Of a stretch of DNA of 64,000 nt, positions 37,304-45,880 are shown one piece after another. Positions within the stretch are counted from its first letter, which is position 1. Each line of letters opens with the position of its first letter. The DNA comes from Promethearchaeota archaeon (GTDB taxonomy: Archaea; Asgardarchaeota; Lokiarchaeia; Helarchaeales; RDOG01), in assembly GCA_011365055.1 (NCBI GenBank), contig RDOG01000007.1, positions 56,181-120,180 of the forward strand, written 5' to 3'. Under the pieces are notes generated by a model, which made no database searches, was not told where the DNA came from, and saw nothing but the letters and a program-made list of their open reading frames with translations. The translations under genes were made by a program, and so were the position numbers.

Positions 37304-37884
37304 AATACAACCATTAATTCTTATTGCTAAATGATTTGAAGTTCAATAAATTTATAGTTTTTGAGAACATTTGCATATTTTTATGCACAAATTGAGATTT
37401 TTTAAAAAATAAAATCATATTTTTGCGGAAAAAAGTCTGTCTTTTTGGACATATTATCTCATAAATAATTAATTTTTTAATTAAAAAATACTGATTAATT
37501 TTCTTAATTATAAGAATATCAATTTAAAAATTATTTGACTTTTAAAAATTACCAATATTTTTAATTTAACGAGGGATGATGTTCTCCATTCAAAGCCAAA
37601 GTAAACAAAATCTTCCACATAATTTGTGAATTATAATAAAAGCTTTTAAAACTGCAAAAAAGATCTTTTTTCTAATATTTTTTAATATTTGATATTAATT
37701 TGTTTCCTCTTCAAAGGATAAAACCATATCTCGTTTTTTGTTATTTAAATAAATTAATAATCTTTCTTTTAACTTCATTTTGATCGATATTAGCAATTAT
37801 TCAAAATTAAAATAGTTATTTTACTTATTTTATGTAATCAAAAGAAGATAAGAATTGAATCTTTAAAAAAGATAGGGGTTAGTC
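37304..37884. other. Non-coding AT-rich region, 581 bases
   Basis: It holds the divergent promoters of the unknown gene at 37303 and the HTH/GH36 operon at 37885. No open frame with coding character, RNA gene or repeat was recognised. Confidence 0.5.
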
Positions 37885-38436
37885 TTGACACGAATTCAGA
37901 AAAAAATTGGGGCAACGGGAGAAAAAATCCTTGTTTATTGCATTAATGGAAGAAGCATGGCTGATTTAGTTGATCTTATGCTTGAACAATACTCAAGTAG
38001 GGATACTTGTTGGGCTGCAATTTCTCGAACCGTTAAAAGATTAGCGTCTTTAGACTTAATTGAAGACAAGGAAAAAGAACGCTTTAATTTCATAAAAACC
38101 ACTTCAAAAGGGAGATTATTAGTCCAAGAAAAAATACCTCTTGAATTAATATCAGACGATCGAATAAAATTTTTAATTCAAGAGATGAAATCAAGAGAAT
38201 TGGATCTAGATAAATTAAAAGAACTTATACTTGAAATATTATCAAAATTTGGTAGGCAGACTGCTAATGATCTTAGCAAATTTTTACAAATATCATCAGA
38301 TATAATTGTAAAAGTCTTGAATGAGATGGATGATAAATTAAAAAAAGAAGTAATTATTGTTAATGAAAAAGAAGAGACTTATTACTTCATTAACTGGAAA
38401 TTAATTTTTTCACCAATTAAAAAAATTCTAAGATAG
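37885..38436 (+). CDS. Winged-helix transcriptional regulator
   Basis: A 183-residue basic protein. An N-terminal winged-helix domain (about 8-80) reads GEKILVYCINGRSMADLVDLML, then the recognition helix TCWAAISRTVKRLASLDLI and a wing with KTTSKGRLLVQ. A second HTH-like unit occupies about 115-175 (ILSKFGRQTANDLSKFLQIS). It begins at TTG 37885 and lies ten bases before the alpha-galactosidase gene, so it probably regulates that gene or its own operon. Confidence 0.75.
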   Translation: MTRIQKKIGATGEKILVYCINGRSMADLVDLMLEQYSSRDTCWAAISRTVKRLASLDLIEDKEKERFNFIKTTSKGRLLVQEKIPLELISDDRIKFLIQEMKSRELDLDKLKELILEILSKFGRQTANDLSKFLQISSDIIVKVLNEMDDKLKKEVIIVNEKEETYYFINWKLIFSPIKKILR

Positions 38437-38446
38437 GTTATAAGAT

Positions 38447-40924
38447 TTGATCGGTTTTCATGTATCTGAAGATGAATATTTCATAAATTTCAAAAATGGA
38501 ATAATTAGGTTAGAATTTGATTTAAGGCATGGTAAATTCAGTATTTACAATGAAAAATATAATTATTTATTCATTAAAAATGCAGTTTCAATGATAAAAT
38601 TCAAGATAAAAACATCAAATATTGAAGATTTAGGGGAATCAATTATTTCCTGTAAATCCTCTGATAATTATCAAAGAACTTGGGAAATTAAAGAATCTAG
38701 CGAAATTAAAGGAAATAAAGGATCAGTTTTGATTGTGAATAATCAAAACAATAAAAATCTGCCAGATTTTGAAATATATTTTATATTATTTCAAAATTTA
38801 TCTGATTTATTCATTCAAATTAATTTGTATAACACGCTTAGAAACAATATTAAGGTTATTTCATTTCATCCTCTTCATATTGATGATGATGAATCAAGTC
38901 TCAATTTGGGTTCAAATATTGATTCTTGGAGAATTTTTAAAACGGATTGGCAGTCATGGAGCATAGCGAAAGTAATGAGCCCATATGATTCAGATAAATT
39001 ACCTAGACCTAAATTAGCTAAAATAGAATTGCATTCAAATAGAAATGAAGATCTAAAGAATGGATTGATTTCCTGTGAAAATTTTGTTAATATTAATGAA
39101 AATTCTTTAAATACTAATTTTTTATGCGGTTTCGTTTCATTGAAAAATCAATTAGCTCAGATTTTATTAAAATTTGATAAATCCAAGAAAATGATGAAGT
39201 TTTTATCTGCAAGATCTCAAGCTGATGAAGTTATTTTATCCAAAGGAAATTTTATGAATTCGGAGAAATTAGCAATCTATTTTACTAAAAACGAAAATTC
39301 TTTAGAGAATCTAAAGCAATATTTCGATGCAGTTGAAATATTTAATGATGCGATAATATGGGAAAAAGTTCCTAAAGGTTGGTGTAGTTGGTATCATTAT
39401 TACAATAAGATAACAGAAGTTGAATGCTTGAAAAATCTTGAATTTCTTGAACATTACAAAGATAAAATTCCTATTGATTTCTTCCAAATTGATGACGGAT
39501 TTCAAATTCGTGCAGGTGAGTGGATTGTAAATGAAAAATTTCCAAATGGTATGAAATTTTTAGTTAATAAGATAAAAGAAAAAGGATTTATTCCAGGATT
39601 ATGGCTTGCACCATTTTTAGTATCAACAAAATCTAGTTTAATCAAAGACCATCCAACTTGGTTCCTAAAAAATTCAAAAGGAAAATATATTGTTGCACAT
39701 ATGGAAGGATTTGAAAATGTAAAAAATAGAATTTTTTCAACTTTAAAGTCTAGTTGTTATGCTCTTGATTGTACGCATCCAGAGGTTCAAGAATGGATTC
39801 GTAAGTTATTCATTAAAGTATGCAAAGAATGGGGTTACAAATATATTAAAATAGATTTCATATATGCAGCTGCAATTGAAGGGGAACATTACGATAAACG
39901 TTATACGCGGGCACAAGCATATAGAAAAGGACTTGAAGTAATACGAGAAGCTGTCGGAGATGATATTTTTATATTAGGATGTGGAGCTCCCCTAGGACCT
40001 GCTATCGGCATGGTAAATGGGATGAGAGTGAGCATGGATACAGCACCAACATGGGATACTTTCTTAAGAAAATTAGCAAAAAAAGTATTACGACTTGGAG
40101 TTGTCCCAACAGTATATTCTGCCATGCATAATAATATCTTAGCCTCATTTTATCATAAAAAATTATGGCTTAACGATCCTGATTGTGTAATGATAAGAAA
40201 CCAAAATACAAAATTATCTGATATTGAAGTTCAAACACAAATTTCGCTAATTGGACTTTGTAATGGAATGTTTATGTTAAGTGACGATTTTTCCAAAGTT
40301 TCACAAGAAAGAATTGAATTAATCAAGAAATTCATACCACTTGATGAAAATCTCTCTACTGCTCTTCCAATGGACTTATTTGAATCCGATCTTGAGACTC
40401 CTCCGACTATTTATGCTTTAGATATTAAAACTCAAGTTGAATGGAAAGTCGTAGGTGTCATGAATTGGTCAAATTATGAAATTACAAGAAATTTAGGATT
40501 GAATAAATTAGGATTAGACCCAAATAAACAATATCATGCATATGAATTTTGGAATCAAGAGTATCTTGGAAGATTTTCCGATTCAATATTATTGAAAGTT
40601 ATAGAAAAACATGGCTGTAAATTATTAAAAATTAAAGAAGTCAAAAATCATCTCGATTTGATTTCAACAACATTTCATTTTACGCAAGGTGCAGAATTAA
40701 AAAATGCATATTATGATAAAAAAACAGATTCATTTAACATAGAAACTTCTCTAATAGGTTTTAACAAGGGATCCATGGTCTTTTATTCTCCTAATAAAAT
40801 AAATTTTATTAAAATTGAAACAAATGCATCAAATAATTCTTACGATTTACTTGATGTTAATCTATTCAAAGTAAACGTCGAATTTAGGGATGATTTGAAA
40901 CTAAAAGTTATAGTGTCAAGCTAA
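38447..40924 (+). CDS. GH36-type alpha-galactosidase
   Basis: An 825-residue cytosolic glycoside hydrolase. A beta-sandwich N-terminal domain (about 1-290) precedes the TIM barrel. The barrel has GWCSWYHYY, IDFFQIDDGFQ, GFIPGLWLAPFLV, the nucleophile D470 in YIKIDF and the acid/base D531 in MRVSMDT. These match melibiase-clan enzymes that release terminal alpha-galactosyl residues or make raffinose-type sugars. It lacks a signal peptide, so it would act on imported sugars. The TTG start at 38447 follows the HTH gene closely; its 3' end overlaps the convergent PHP gene by 17 bases. Confidence 0.88.
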   Translation: MIGFHVSEDEYFINFKNGIIRLEFDLRHGKFSIYNEKYNYLFIKNAVSMIKFKIKTSNIEDLGESIISCKSSDNYQRTWEIKESSEIKGNKGSVLIVNNQNNKNLPDFEIYFILFQNLSDLFIQINLYNTLRNNIKVISFHPLHIDDDESSLNLGSNIDSWRIFKTDWQSWSIAKVMSPYDSDKLPRPKLAKIELHSNRNEDLKNGLISCENFVNINENSLNTNFLCGFVSLKNQLAQILLKFDKSKKMMKFLSARSQADEVILSKGNFMNSEKLAIYFTKNENSLENLKQYFDAVEIFNDAIIWEKVPKGWCSWYHYYNKITEVECLKNLEFLEHYKDKIPIDFFQIDDGFQIRAGEWIVNEKFPNGMKFLVNKIKEKGFIPGLWLAPFLVSTKSSLIKDHPTWFLKNSKGKYIVAHMEGFENVKNRIFSTLKSSCYALDCTHPEVQEWIRKLFIKVCKEWGYKYIKIDFIYAAAIEGEHYDKRYTRAQAYRKGLEVIREAVGDDIFILGCGAPLGPAIGMVNGMRVSMDTAPTWDTFLRKLAKKVLRLGVVPTVYSAMHNNILASFYHKKLWLNDPDCVMIRNQNTKLSDIEVQTQISLIGLCNGMFMLSDDFSKVSQERIELIKKFIPLDENLSTALPMDLFESDLETPPTIYALDIKTQVEWKVVGVMNWSNYEITRNLGLNKLGLDPNKQYHAYEFWNQEYLGRFSDSILLKVIEKHGCKLLKIKEVKNHLDLISTTFHFTQGAELKNAYYDKKTDSFNIETSLIGFNKGSMVFYSPNKINFIKIETNASNNSYDLLDVNLFKVNVEFRDDLKLKVIVSS

Positions 40925-41588
40925 TTTGATCTATATTAATGAGATTATCTAATGCGTCTATCGATTTAAGAAGATCCACAGAGGCTTGAACATCGCCAAT
41001 TCTTTTTATATCGTGAGCATCCGATCCGAGCGTAAATTTTATGCCAATATCTTTAAAAATCTTTAAAATTTTAATTGCTTTTTCATCAAATTGATTCAAA
41101 TAACGAGAATTTAATTCAAAAAAAATGTTATTTTCTATTAAAATGTTACCAAATTTTTCAATATCCATCCTCTGAAAGTAAAAATTATGTGCTAAACATA
41201 TTAAGGAATTAATTTCGTATTTTTCAATAATCTCTACTATTTGTTTTAAAAAAGATAAAGTACTAACATATTCAAAAAGAATTATTTCAAACTCATTATA
41301 TGGAATCATAATGATATCAGACCAGTTTGATTCCGCATCTATTTCTATACCAATCATGCATTTATAATTTGCTTCTTTTCTTACGCGTTTGATTTCTTCA
41401 AAATAACTTGAAAAATTGGTTTCATTAATGGTATCAATGAAAGATTGTTTCCAAGAAGTACTAAAATGGTCAGTTATTGCTATTAACGATAACTTTTTTT
41501 GTATTCCCATGTTAATTACTTCCTTTACAGACGAAATTCCGTCAGAATATCTTGTATGAATGTGAAGATCAAATTTGGTAGTAAGCAA
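40908..41588 (-). CDS. PHP-domain phosphoesterase
   Basis: A 226-residue protein with PHP motifs: FDLHIHTRYSDG, LSLIAITDHFS, IGIEIDAE, LICLAHNFYF and TLGSDAHDIKRIG. The motif set is close to histidinol-phosphatase and YcdX-like members, but the substrate is unknown. It begins at TTG 41588; no in-frame ATG lies close by. It is one of three divergent PHP proteins in the window. Confidence 0.8.
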   Translation of the reverse strand: MLTTKFDLHIHTRYSDGISSVKEVINMGIQKKLSLIAITDHFSTSWKQSFIDTINETNFSSYFEEIKRVRKEANYKCMIGIEIDAESNWSDIIMIPYNEFEIILFEYVSTLSFLKQIVEIIEKYEINSLICLAHNFYFQRMDIEKFGNILIENNIFFELNSRYLNQFDEKAIKILKIFKDIGIKFTLGSDAHDIKRIGDVQASVDLLKSIDALDNLINIDQISLTL

Positions 41589-41783
41589 TTTATTTTACCT
41601 TTTAATTAAAATGTCTAAAGTAATTTCATTATCACTTTAATGACCATTTCAAAATTGTCTGCATCTATCAATTCTTTTTTGTGAAAACTCATTTTGAGAA
41701 TATTTTTACATGTTTTATAATTTTTTGTGCTATAACATTATATGTAATTTTTAATAACAAAATATTGTAAAAAGCTCTTTTCA

Positions 41784-42035
41784 ATGATTAAAATGTTTGA
41801 TGAAATAACCATTAATCTAAATGAGGTTAGAAGTTATAGGGATTATCCTAGGATCATAGAAGATAGAGGTTGTCCGAGGTGCGAATCAGTACTTTTAATC
41901 TCTAAAATTATAAAATTTTCAAATAAAGAATTAGCATTTGGAGTCACTTGTGAAAATTGTGGATTATATTTTGTTGTAAAAGAAATTCCTATTGATGATG
42001 TTACAATTAAACTTCAATTTTCCTATGAGCAATAA
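41784..42035 (+). CDS. Small zinc-ribbon protein
   Basis: An 83-residue protein with CPRCES and CENCGL, a four-cysteine zinc ribbon, flanked by beta-strand-rich sequence. No known family is recognised. It opens a tight operon: ten bases to the radical SAM gene, which overlaps the nucleotidyltransferase gene, with the PHP gene following at nine bases. Confidence 0.7.
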   Translation: MIKMFDEITINLNEVRSYRDYPRIIEDRGCPRCESVLLISKIIKFSNKELAFGVTCENCGLYFVVKEIPIDDVTIKLQFSYEQ

Positions 42036-42043
42036 AAAATATT

Positions 42044-42048
42044 AGGTG
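42044..42048 (+). promoter_or_regulatory. Shine-Dalgarno AGGTG deciding a TTG start
   Basis: AGGTG is followed by six bases and TTG 42055. This makes TTG 42055 a better start for the radical SAM gene than GTG 42046, which is part of the motif itself. Confidence 0.5.
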
Positions 42049-42054
42049 CATTTC

Positions 42055-42807
42055 TTGAAACTCAGTATTGGAGGTATTAAAGATATTAGCACTATCGATT
42101 ATCCTGAAGAAGCAGTGACAGTAATTTTTACATGTGGGTGCCCTTTTAAATGTCCTTATTGCCAAAATTGGGCTTTTTTTGATCCTAAAAACTGTAAAGA
42201 TATGGAAATTGATGAAATTATTGCACTTCTCACGAAATACAGCAAGTTTACAACTGGACTTACCATTACAGGTGGTGAACCTACTTTACAAGGAAAATCG
42301 TTAATTCAATTACTGAAAAGAGCGAAAAAAATTGGAAAAATTAAATTAGACACGAATGGATTTTATCCAGAAATAGTTAAAGAAATATTAAAACTGAATC
42401 TCGTTAATTATATCGCCATGGATATTAAAGCTCCTTTAGTTCCAGAATTTTACGGTCGTGTTTGTGGTAGAGAGGATATAGGCGATAAAATAGTAAAAAA
42501 TATAAAAAAAAGTTATGAAATTATCTCAAATAGGAAAGATATCAAGTTTGAAGCACGAATAACAATAGTTCCAGATTTAATAGACAAAGAAGAAGATATT
42601 TTACAAATTGCTAAAGAAATAAAGAATGTCAATATCCTTACTTTACAACAATTTAGAAGTGATGGGGGTACGTTAGATCCAATTTTCAACGAAAAATTAT
42701 CGCCTACTCGAGAAAAGATATTAAAATTAGCAAAAAAAGTAAGTCCACTTGTAAATCAAGTTCGAATTCGAACATTAGTAGGCGGAGAAGAAATCATAAA
42801 TGACTAG
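42055..42807 (+). CDS. NrdG/PflA-like radical SAM activating enzyme
   Basis: About 250 residues. The cluster motif is C-x3-C-x2-C in GCPFKCPYCQNW, and TITGGEPTLQG is the GGE SAM-binding motif. The start MKLSIGGIKDISTIDYP is typical of archaeal proteins annotated as anaerobic ribonucleotide reductase activators, which make a glycyl radical. No glycyl radical enzyme gene is in the window, so the partner is unknown. Translational overlap of eight bases with the nucleotidyltransferase gene shows they are expressed together. Confidence 0.85.
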   Translation: MKLSIGGIKDISTIDYPEEAVTVIFTCGCPFKCPYCQNWAFFDPKNCKDMEIDEIIALLTKYSKFTTGLTITGGEPTLQGKSLIQLLKRAKKIGKIKLDTNGFYPEIVKEILKLNLVNYIAMDIKAPLVPEFYGRVCGREDIGDKIVKNIKKSYEIISNRKDIKFEARITIVPDLIDKEEDILQIAKEIKNVNILTLQQFRSDGGTLDPIFNEKLSPTREKILKLAKKVSPLVNQVRIRTLVGGEEIIND

Positions 42808-43516
42808 AGAAAAGGTTGCTCCAAAATATGAAATCAAAGAAGTTATGTATGATAAAAATCATTGGAAGATTTTAAAGGAAAAACGCGATAAATCTAAAGA
42901 AATCATGAGAGCTTTAAGAAAATTTAATATATTTATACATGGTTCATTAGCTCGTGGAGACGTGAATAAAAATAGTGATATTGATTTTATTATTCTAACC
43001 ATGATAAATGAATTTGAATTAGTAGAACCTTTAGATGCAATAGGAATTTTATCATTTAATGAAAGAAAAATTGTACAAGCTACCCCATTATCAGCTATCA
43101 AGGCTTCAATAACGTTAAAAGATGAAATATCAATTACTTATCCCCTGATTCCATTTTATCCTCGAGAATTTGAATTCTATAAATTTGGAGGCCAATTAGA
43201 TTTTAAGGGATTGATAGAGGACATGAGGGTTCCTGGGATAAATAAGAAACTTTTATTCATTTCTCCCAATGAAAAAGGTCATGAAGAAATCGGAATTACT
43301 AAAGAAAATGCTAGTATTTTTGCTAAAAAACTAGATTTATCAATAGATACCATTTTAGAGCGAATTCGAGTTTTGGATCGAAGAGATAGAGTTGGAAGAA
43401 CAGGTATATTTAAACAAAAAATTCTTAGACCAGATGAATCATTTGGAGAAGTACTGAGAGAATTACACGATAACAATCCTGCTTCTAAACGCCGAATTAG
43501 AAGAAAAAAAATATAA
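42800..43516 (+). CDS. Archaeal nucleotidyltransferase-domain protein
   Basis: A 238-residue protein. A pol-beta-type nucleotidyltransferase motif, HGSLARGDVNKNSDIDF, lies near residues 48-64. The remaining 170 residues resemble a conserved archaeal family and include a region (ENASIFAKKLDLSIDTILERIRVL) that looks like a helical/HTH unit. The tail is very basic (SKRRIRRKKI), suggesting nucleic acid binding. The reaction is not known. It is inside the zinc ribbon/radical SAM/PHP operon. Confidence 0.78.
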   Translation: MTREKVAPKYEIKEVMYDKNHWKILKEKRDKSKEIMRALRKFNIFIHGSLARGDVNKNSDIDFIILTMINEFELVEPLDAIGILSFNERKIVQATPLSAIKASITLKDEISITYPLIPFYPREFEFYKFGGQLDFKGLIEDMRVPGINKKLLFISPNEKGHEEIGITKENASIFAKKLDLSIDTILERIRVLDRRDRVGRTGIFKQKILRPDESFGEVLRELHDNNPASKRRIRRKKI

Positions 43517-43525
43517 AGTGATAAG

Positions 43526-44116
43526 ATGCGAATAGATTTACATGTTCATTCTAAGGATTCTTCTTGTTCAAAATTAACTTTAAAACAAATCATAAATCAA
43601 GCGAAATTTAAGGATTTAGATGCAATATGTATTGTTAATCATGACATTATTACAAGAAATATACCCAATTCTAGTATTTTAGTTTTAGTTGGGTGTGAAA
43701 TTACTACAAAAGATGGTCATTTAACCACTTTTGGAATAAATGAAGAAATTCCTCATCTGTTACCTGTTGAAGAAGCGATCGAATTGTTAAAAGAACAAGG
43801 AGCTTTAATAATTGGTGTCCATCCTTTTAGGAATATTGAATATGTGGGGGATACTGCACTAGAATTAGGTCATAATGATAGAATTTTTCAGTTGAATTTG
43901 GATGCTATTGAGATAATAAATGGGAGGAATAATAAATTTGAAAATTTTCAAGCAAAAAAAGCGAATGAAATTTTAAAATTGTCAGAAGTAGGAGGTTCAG
44001 ATGCGCATTTAATTGAGGAAATTGGTGTGATCACAATGGAAACAAATATTGAGATAAGAAATATAGATGATTTAATTTATTCAATAAAAAATAGAAAATT
44101 AAAATTTACTTCCTGA
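43526..44116 (+). CDS. PHP-domain phosphoesterase
   Basis: A 196-residue minimal PHP protein: IDLHVHSKDSSCS, LDAICIVNHD, GCEITTKDGHLTTFGI, IIGVHPFR and VGGSDAHLIEEIG. The HD part of the second motif reads NHD instead of TDH, a slight departure from the family. It ends the operon that begins at 41784 and converges on the paralogue pair, overlapping by 11 bases. Confidence 0.82.
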   Translation: MRIDLHVHSKDSSCSKLTLKQIINQAKFKDLDAICIVNHDIITRNIPNSSILVLVGCEITTKDGHLTTFGINEEIPHLLPVEEAIELLKEQGALIIGVHPFRNIEYVGDTALELGHNDRIFQLNLDAIEIINGRNNKFENFQAKKANEILKLSEVGGSDAHLIEEIGVITMETNIEIRNIDDLIYSIKNRKLKFTS

Positions 44117-44708
44117 CCCTACCTGCCCCGAAAAAATCAACAATTATGACATCATTAGCATCTAACACGTCTAGTCGAGATGTGAAAATTTTATATTCCA
44201 TTTCAATTATTGCTGTGAAGCTTTTAGATATTATTTTAATAGCATTTACCAATAATTTTGCCGCTGCGTCTTTTAAATCAAAATTAATAATATTTTGTAC
44301 CGTCATGATATTTCTTAGAGCTTCGATTTCGTTTTTTTGATAATAATAATTTATTTTGACTTGTGAGTCAACAGCGCTATGTTTTGAACAGTTAATTATA
44401 ATATGTTTGCTGCTAAAGGGAAATATTTCAGTCAACCATATTCTAAACAAGTCTGGTCCTTGTTTAATGAAAAAATCTCCGACATCAGAGAAGAACCCTC
44501 CCCCTTTTTCTTTCCAGCTAGTAAAAAGTTTCTTTGCTTTTTCTTCAAAATTCCATAAAACAGTCTTAAATTCAGTAATATATTCTAAGAAGGCAATATC
44601 CATTATTCCACCTTCCACTTCTAACCTAGTTCTTCTTATTATGGTATCTGCAAACTTCTGAAATTCTAATGAAACCTTAGTTCCCCTCTTATTGAATTCT
44701 TCCAGCAC
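44106..44708 (-). CDS. Unknown protein, paralogue A of a tandem pair
   Basis: A 200-residue protein of unknown function. It is clearly homologous to the upstream neighbour (44689-45282). Shared blocks are R-L-x-VEGG near the start, DFF-x-x-x-G-x-x-LF-x-x-WL-x-EIFPF in the centre, VDSQ, NEI and a C-terminal GAGR. The central helix and the strands around it suggest a compact alpha/beta sensor-type fold. It starts at GTG 44708 and overlaps the upstream gene by 20 bases, so the two are coupled. Confidence 0.6.
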   Translation of the reverse strand: MLEEFNKRGTKVSLEFQKFADTIIRRTRLEVEGGIMDIAFLEYITEFKTVLWNFEEKAKKLFTSWKEKGGGFFSDVGDFFIKQGPDLFRIWLTEIFPFSSKHIIINCSKHSAVDSQVKINYYYQKNEIEALRNIMTVQNIINFDLKDAAAKLLVNAIKIISKSFTAIIEMEYKIFTSRLDVLDANDVIIVDFFGAGRVRK

Positions 44709-45282
44709 CGGAAAATTCTACATACGCAGAACCGTCAATGTCAATTTCATAATAATTTATATCGGATGTAAAAATCTTGAATTTTGTGCCAATTAAGTCC
44801 GAAAAATATGCTGAAATCGATTTTATAGAATTAGCAAATAAATCTCTTGCAGCTTCGTGAGCAGTATAATGGTCAATTTCTAACTTCTTTAACACGAAAT
44901 TGATGTAAGCAATTTCGTTTTTATCAAAAGAATAAGAAGCTACTAATTGACTATCTACTTTAGAATGACCTTTTGGACATTCGATGATTAAATTTGGACG
45001 ATCAAATGGAAAAATTTCAGATAACCAAGATAAAAATAATTCATTACCGTATTGATGAAAAAAATCCGATATACCGATGACTTTATTATTTTCTTCCCAT
45101 TGATCCCATAAATTTCTTATTTTTTTCTGAAAATTTAAAATGGTTTCGGAATCTTGGGAAGCAATGAATCTTTTATAAACTTCTTCAATCTTTCCGCCCT
45201 CTACTTGAAGCCGGGATAAATTGATTATGTTATATGCGAATATTTGAAACTTAGAAATATCTTGATTTCTCTCAGTTATGAT
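44689..45282 (-). CDS. Unknown protein, paralogue B of a tandem pair, no canonical start
   Basis: About 197 residues, homologous to paralogue A through its whole length, with RLQVEGG, LSWLSEIFPF, CPKGHSKVDSQ and FSGAGRIQ. The only conventional start, GTG 44895, would leave 68 residues and cut off the conserved two thirds. The frame is open back to TGA 45288-45286. GGAGG lies at 45296-45292 and the first codons after the stop are TTA, ATC and ATA. A non-canonical start (ATC 45282 at nine bases) or an indel near the start must be assumed. The function is not recognised. Confidence 0.6.
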   Translation of the reverse strand: MITERNQDISKFQIFAYNIINLSRLQVEGGKIEEVYKRFIASQDSETILNFQKKIRNLWDQWEENNKVIGISDFFHQYGNELFLSWLSEIFPFDRPNLIIECPKGHSKVDSQLVASYSFDKNEIAYINFVLKKLEIDHYTAHEAARDLFANSIKSISAYFSDLIGTKFKIFTSDINYYEIDIDGSAYVEFSGAGRIQ

Positions 45283-45291
45283 TAATCACAT

Positions 45292-45296
45292 CCTCC
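45292..45296 (-). promoter_or_regulatory. Shine-Dalgarno GGAGG upstream of paralogue B
   Basis: On the minus strand GGAGG is followed directly by ATG-TGA in the gene's frame, then TTA, ATC, ATA. The motif supports initiation here although no standard start codon is in frame. Confidence 0.4.
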
Positions 45297-45526
45297 AAGT
45301 AAGATTGTGCTCTTCAATTTTTCTCCAAATTATAATTCAATTCTCATTCAGACTTAACCAGTTTAAGTTATATTCAAAAATGAATTGGAAAATATTTAAA
45401 CCTTATGAATAAACATGTTAATACTAAAAACGAAATTTATGATGATAGGACAATCTTAAAAATATCCTATCATTTTTAATTTAATTTAAAATTCCAGAAT
45501 AAAAAAATGGGAATATTGAACTAAAA

Positions 45527-45880
45527 ATGCCTATTAATGAACGTTTTAGGGACAATTATAAAAAAGTTGGAATGCATAAAGGTCATATAATTTGGAAATT
45601 AGAAAAAAGTCATAATAAACTTGGAATTCATGGCACTAAAGTTGCAGTCGATTTAGATATTTGTAATGGGTGTTTGAAATGTTTAAAAAAATGTACAGTC
45701 AATGTTTTTACAGAATTGGAGACACCAAATCATCCAGTTTCAAAAATTAAAGCAGATCCTATTAATGAAAATGATTGTTTTGAGTGTTTGGTTTGTTTGA
45801 TGATTTGTCCAGTTCAAGCAATTGATATAAAACAAGAAAGAAATCAATCAGATACCTTGGATTCATTATTAAATTATTAA
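45527..45880 (+). CDS. 2x[4Fe-4S] ferredoxin-like protein
   Basis: A 117-residue protein with two cluster motifs, CNGCLKCLKKCT (Thr in place of the usual Pro) and CFECLVCLMICP, after a 45-residue N-terminal extension (MPINERFRDNYKKVG). The spacing between motifs is long. It should be an electron carrier; the partner is not evident, since its only close neighbour is the convergent ftsY gene, overlapping by four bases. Confidence 0.85.
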   Translation: MPINERFRDNYKKVGMHKGHIIWKLEKSHNKLGIHGTKVAVDLDICNGCLKCLKKCTVNVFTELETPNHPVSKIKADPINENDCFECLVCLMICPVQAIDIKQERNQSDTLDSLLNY

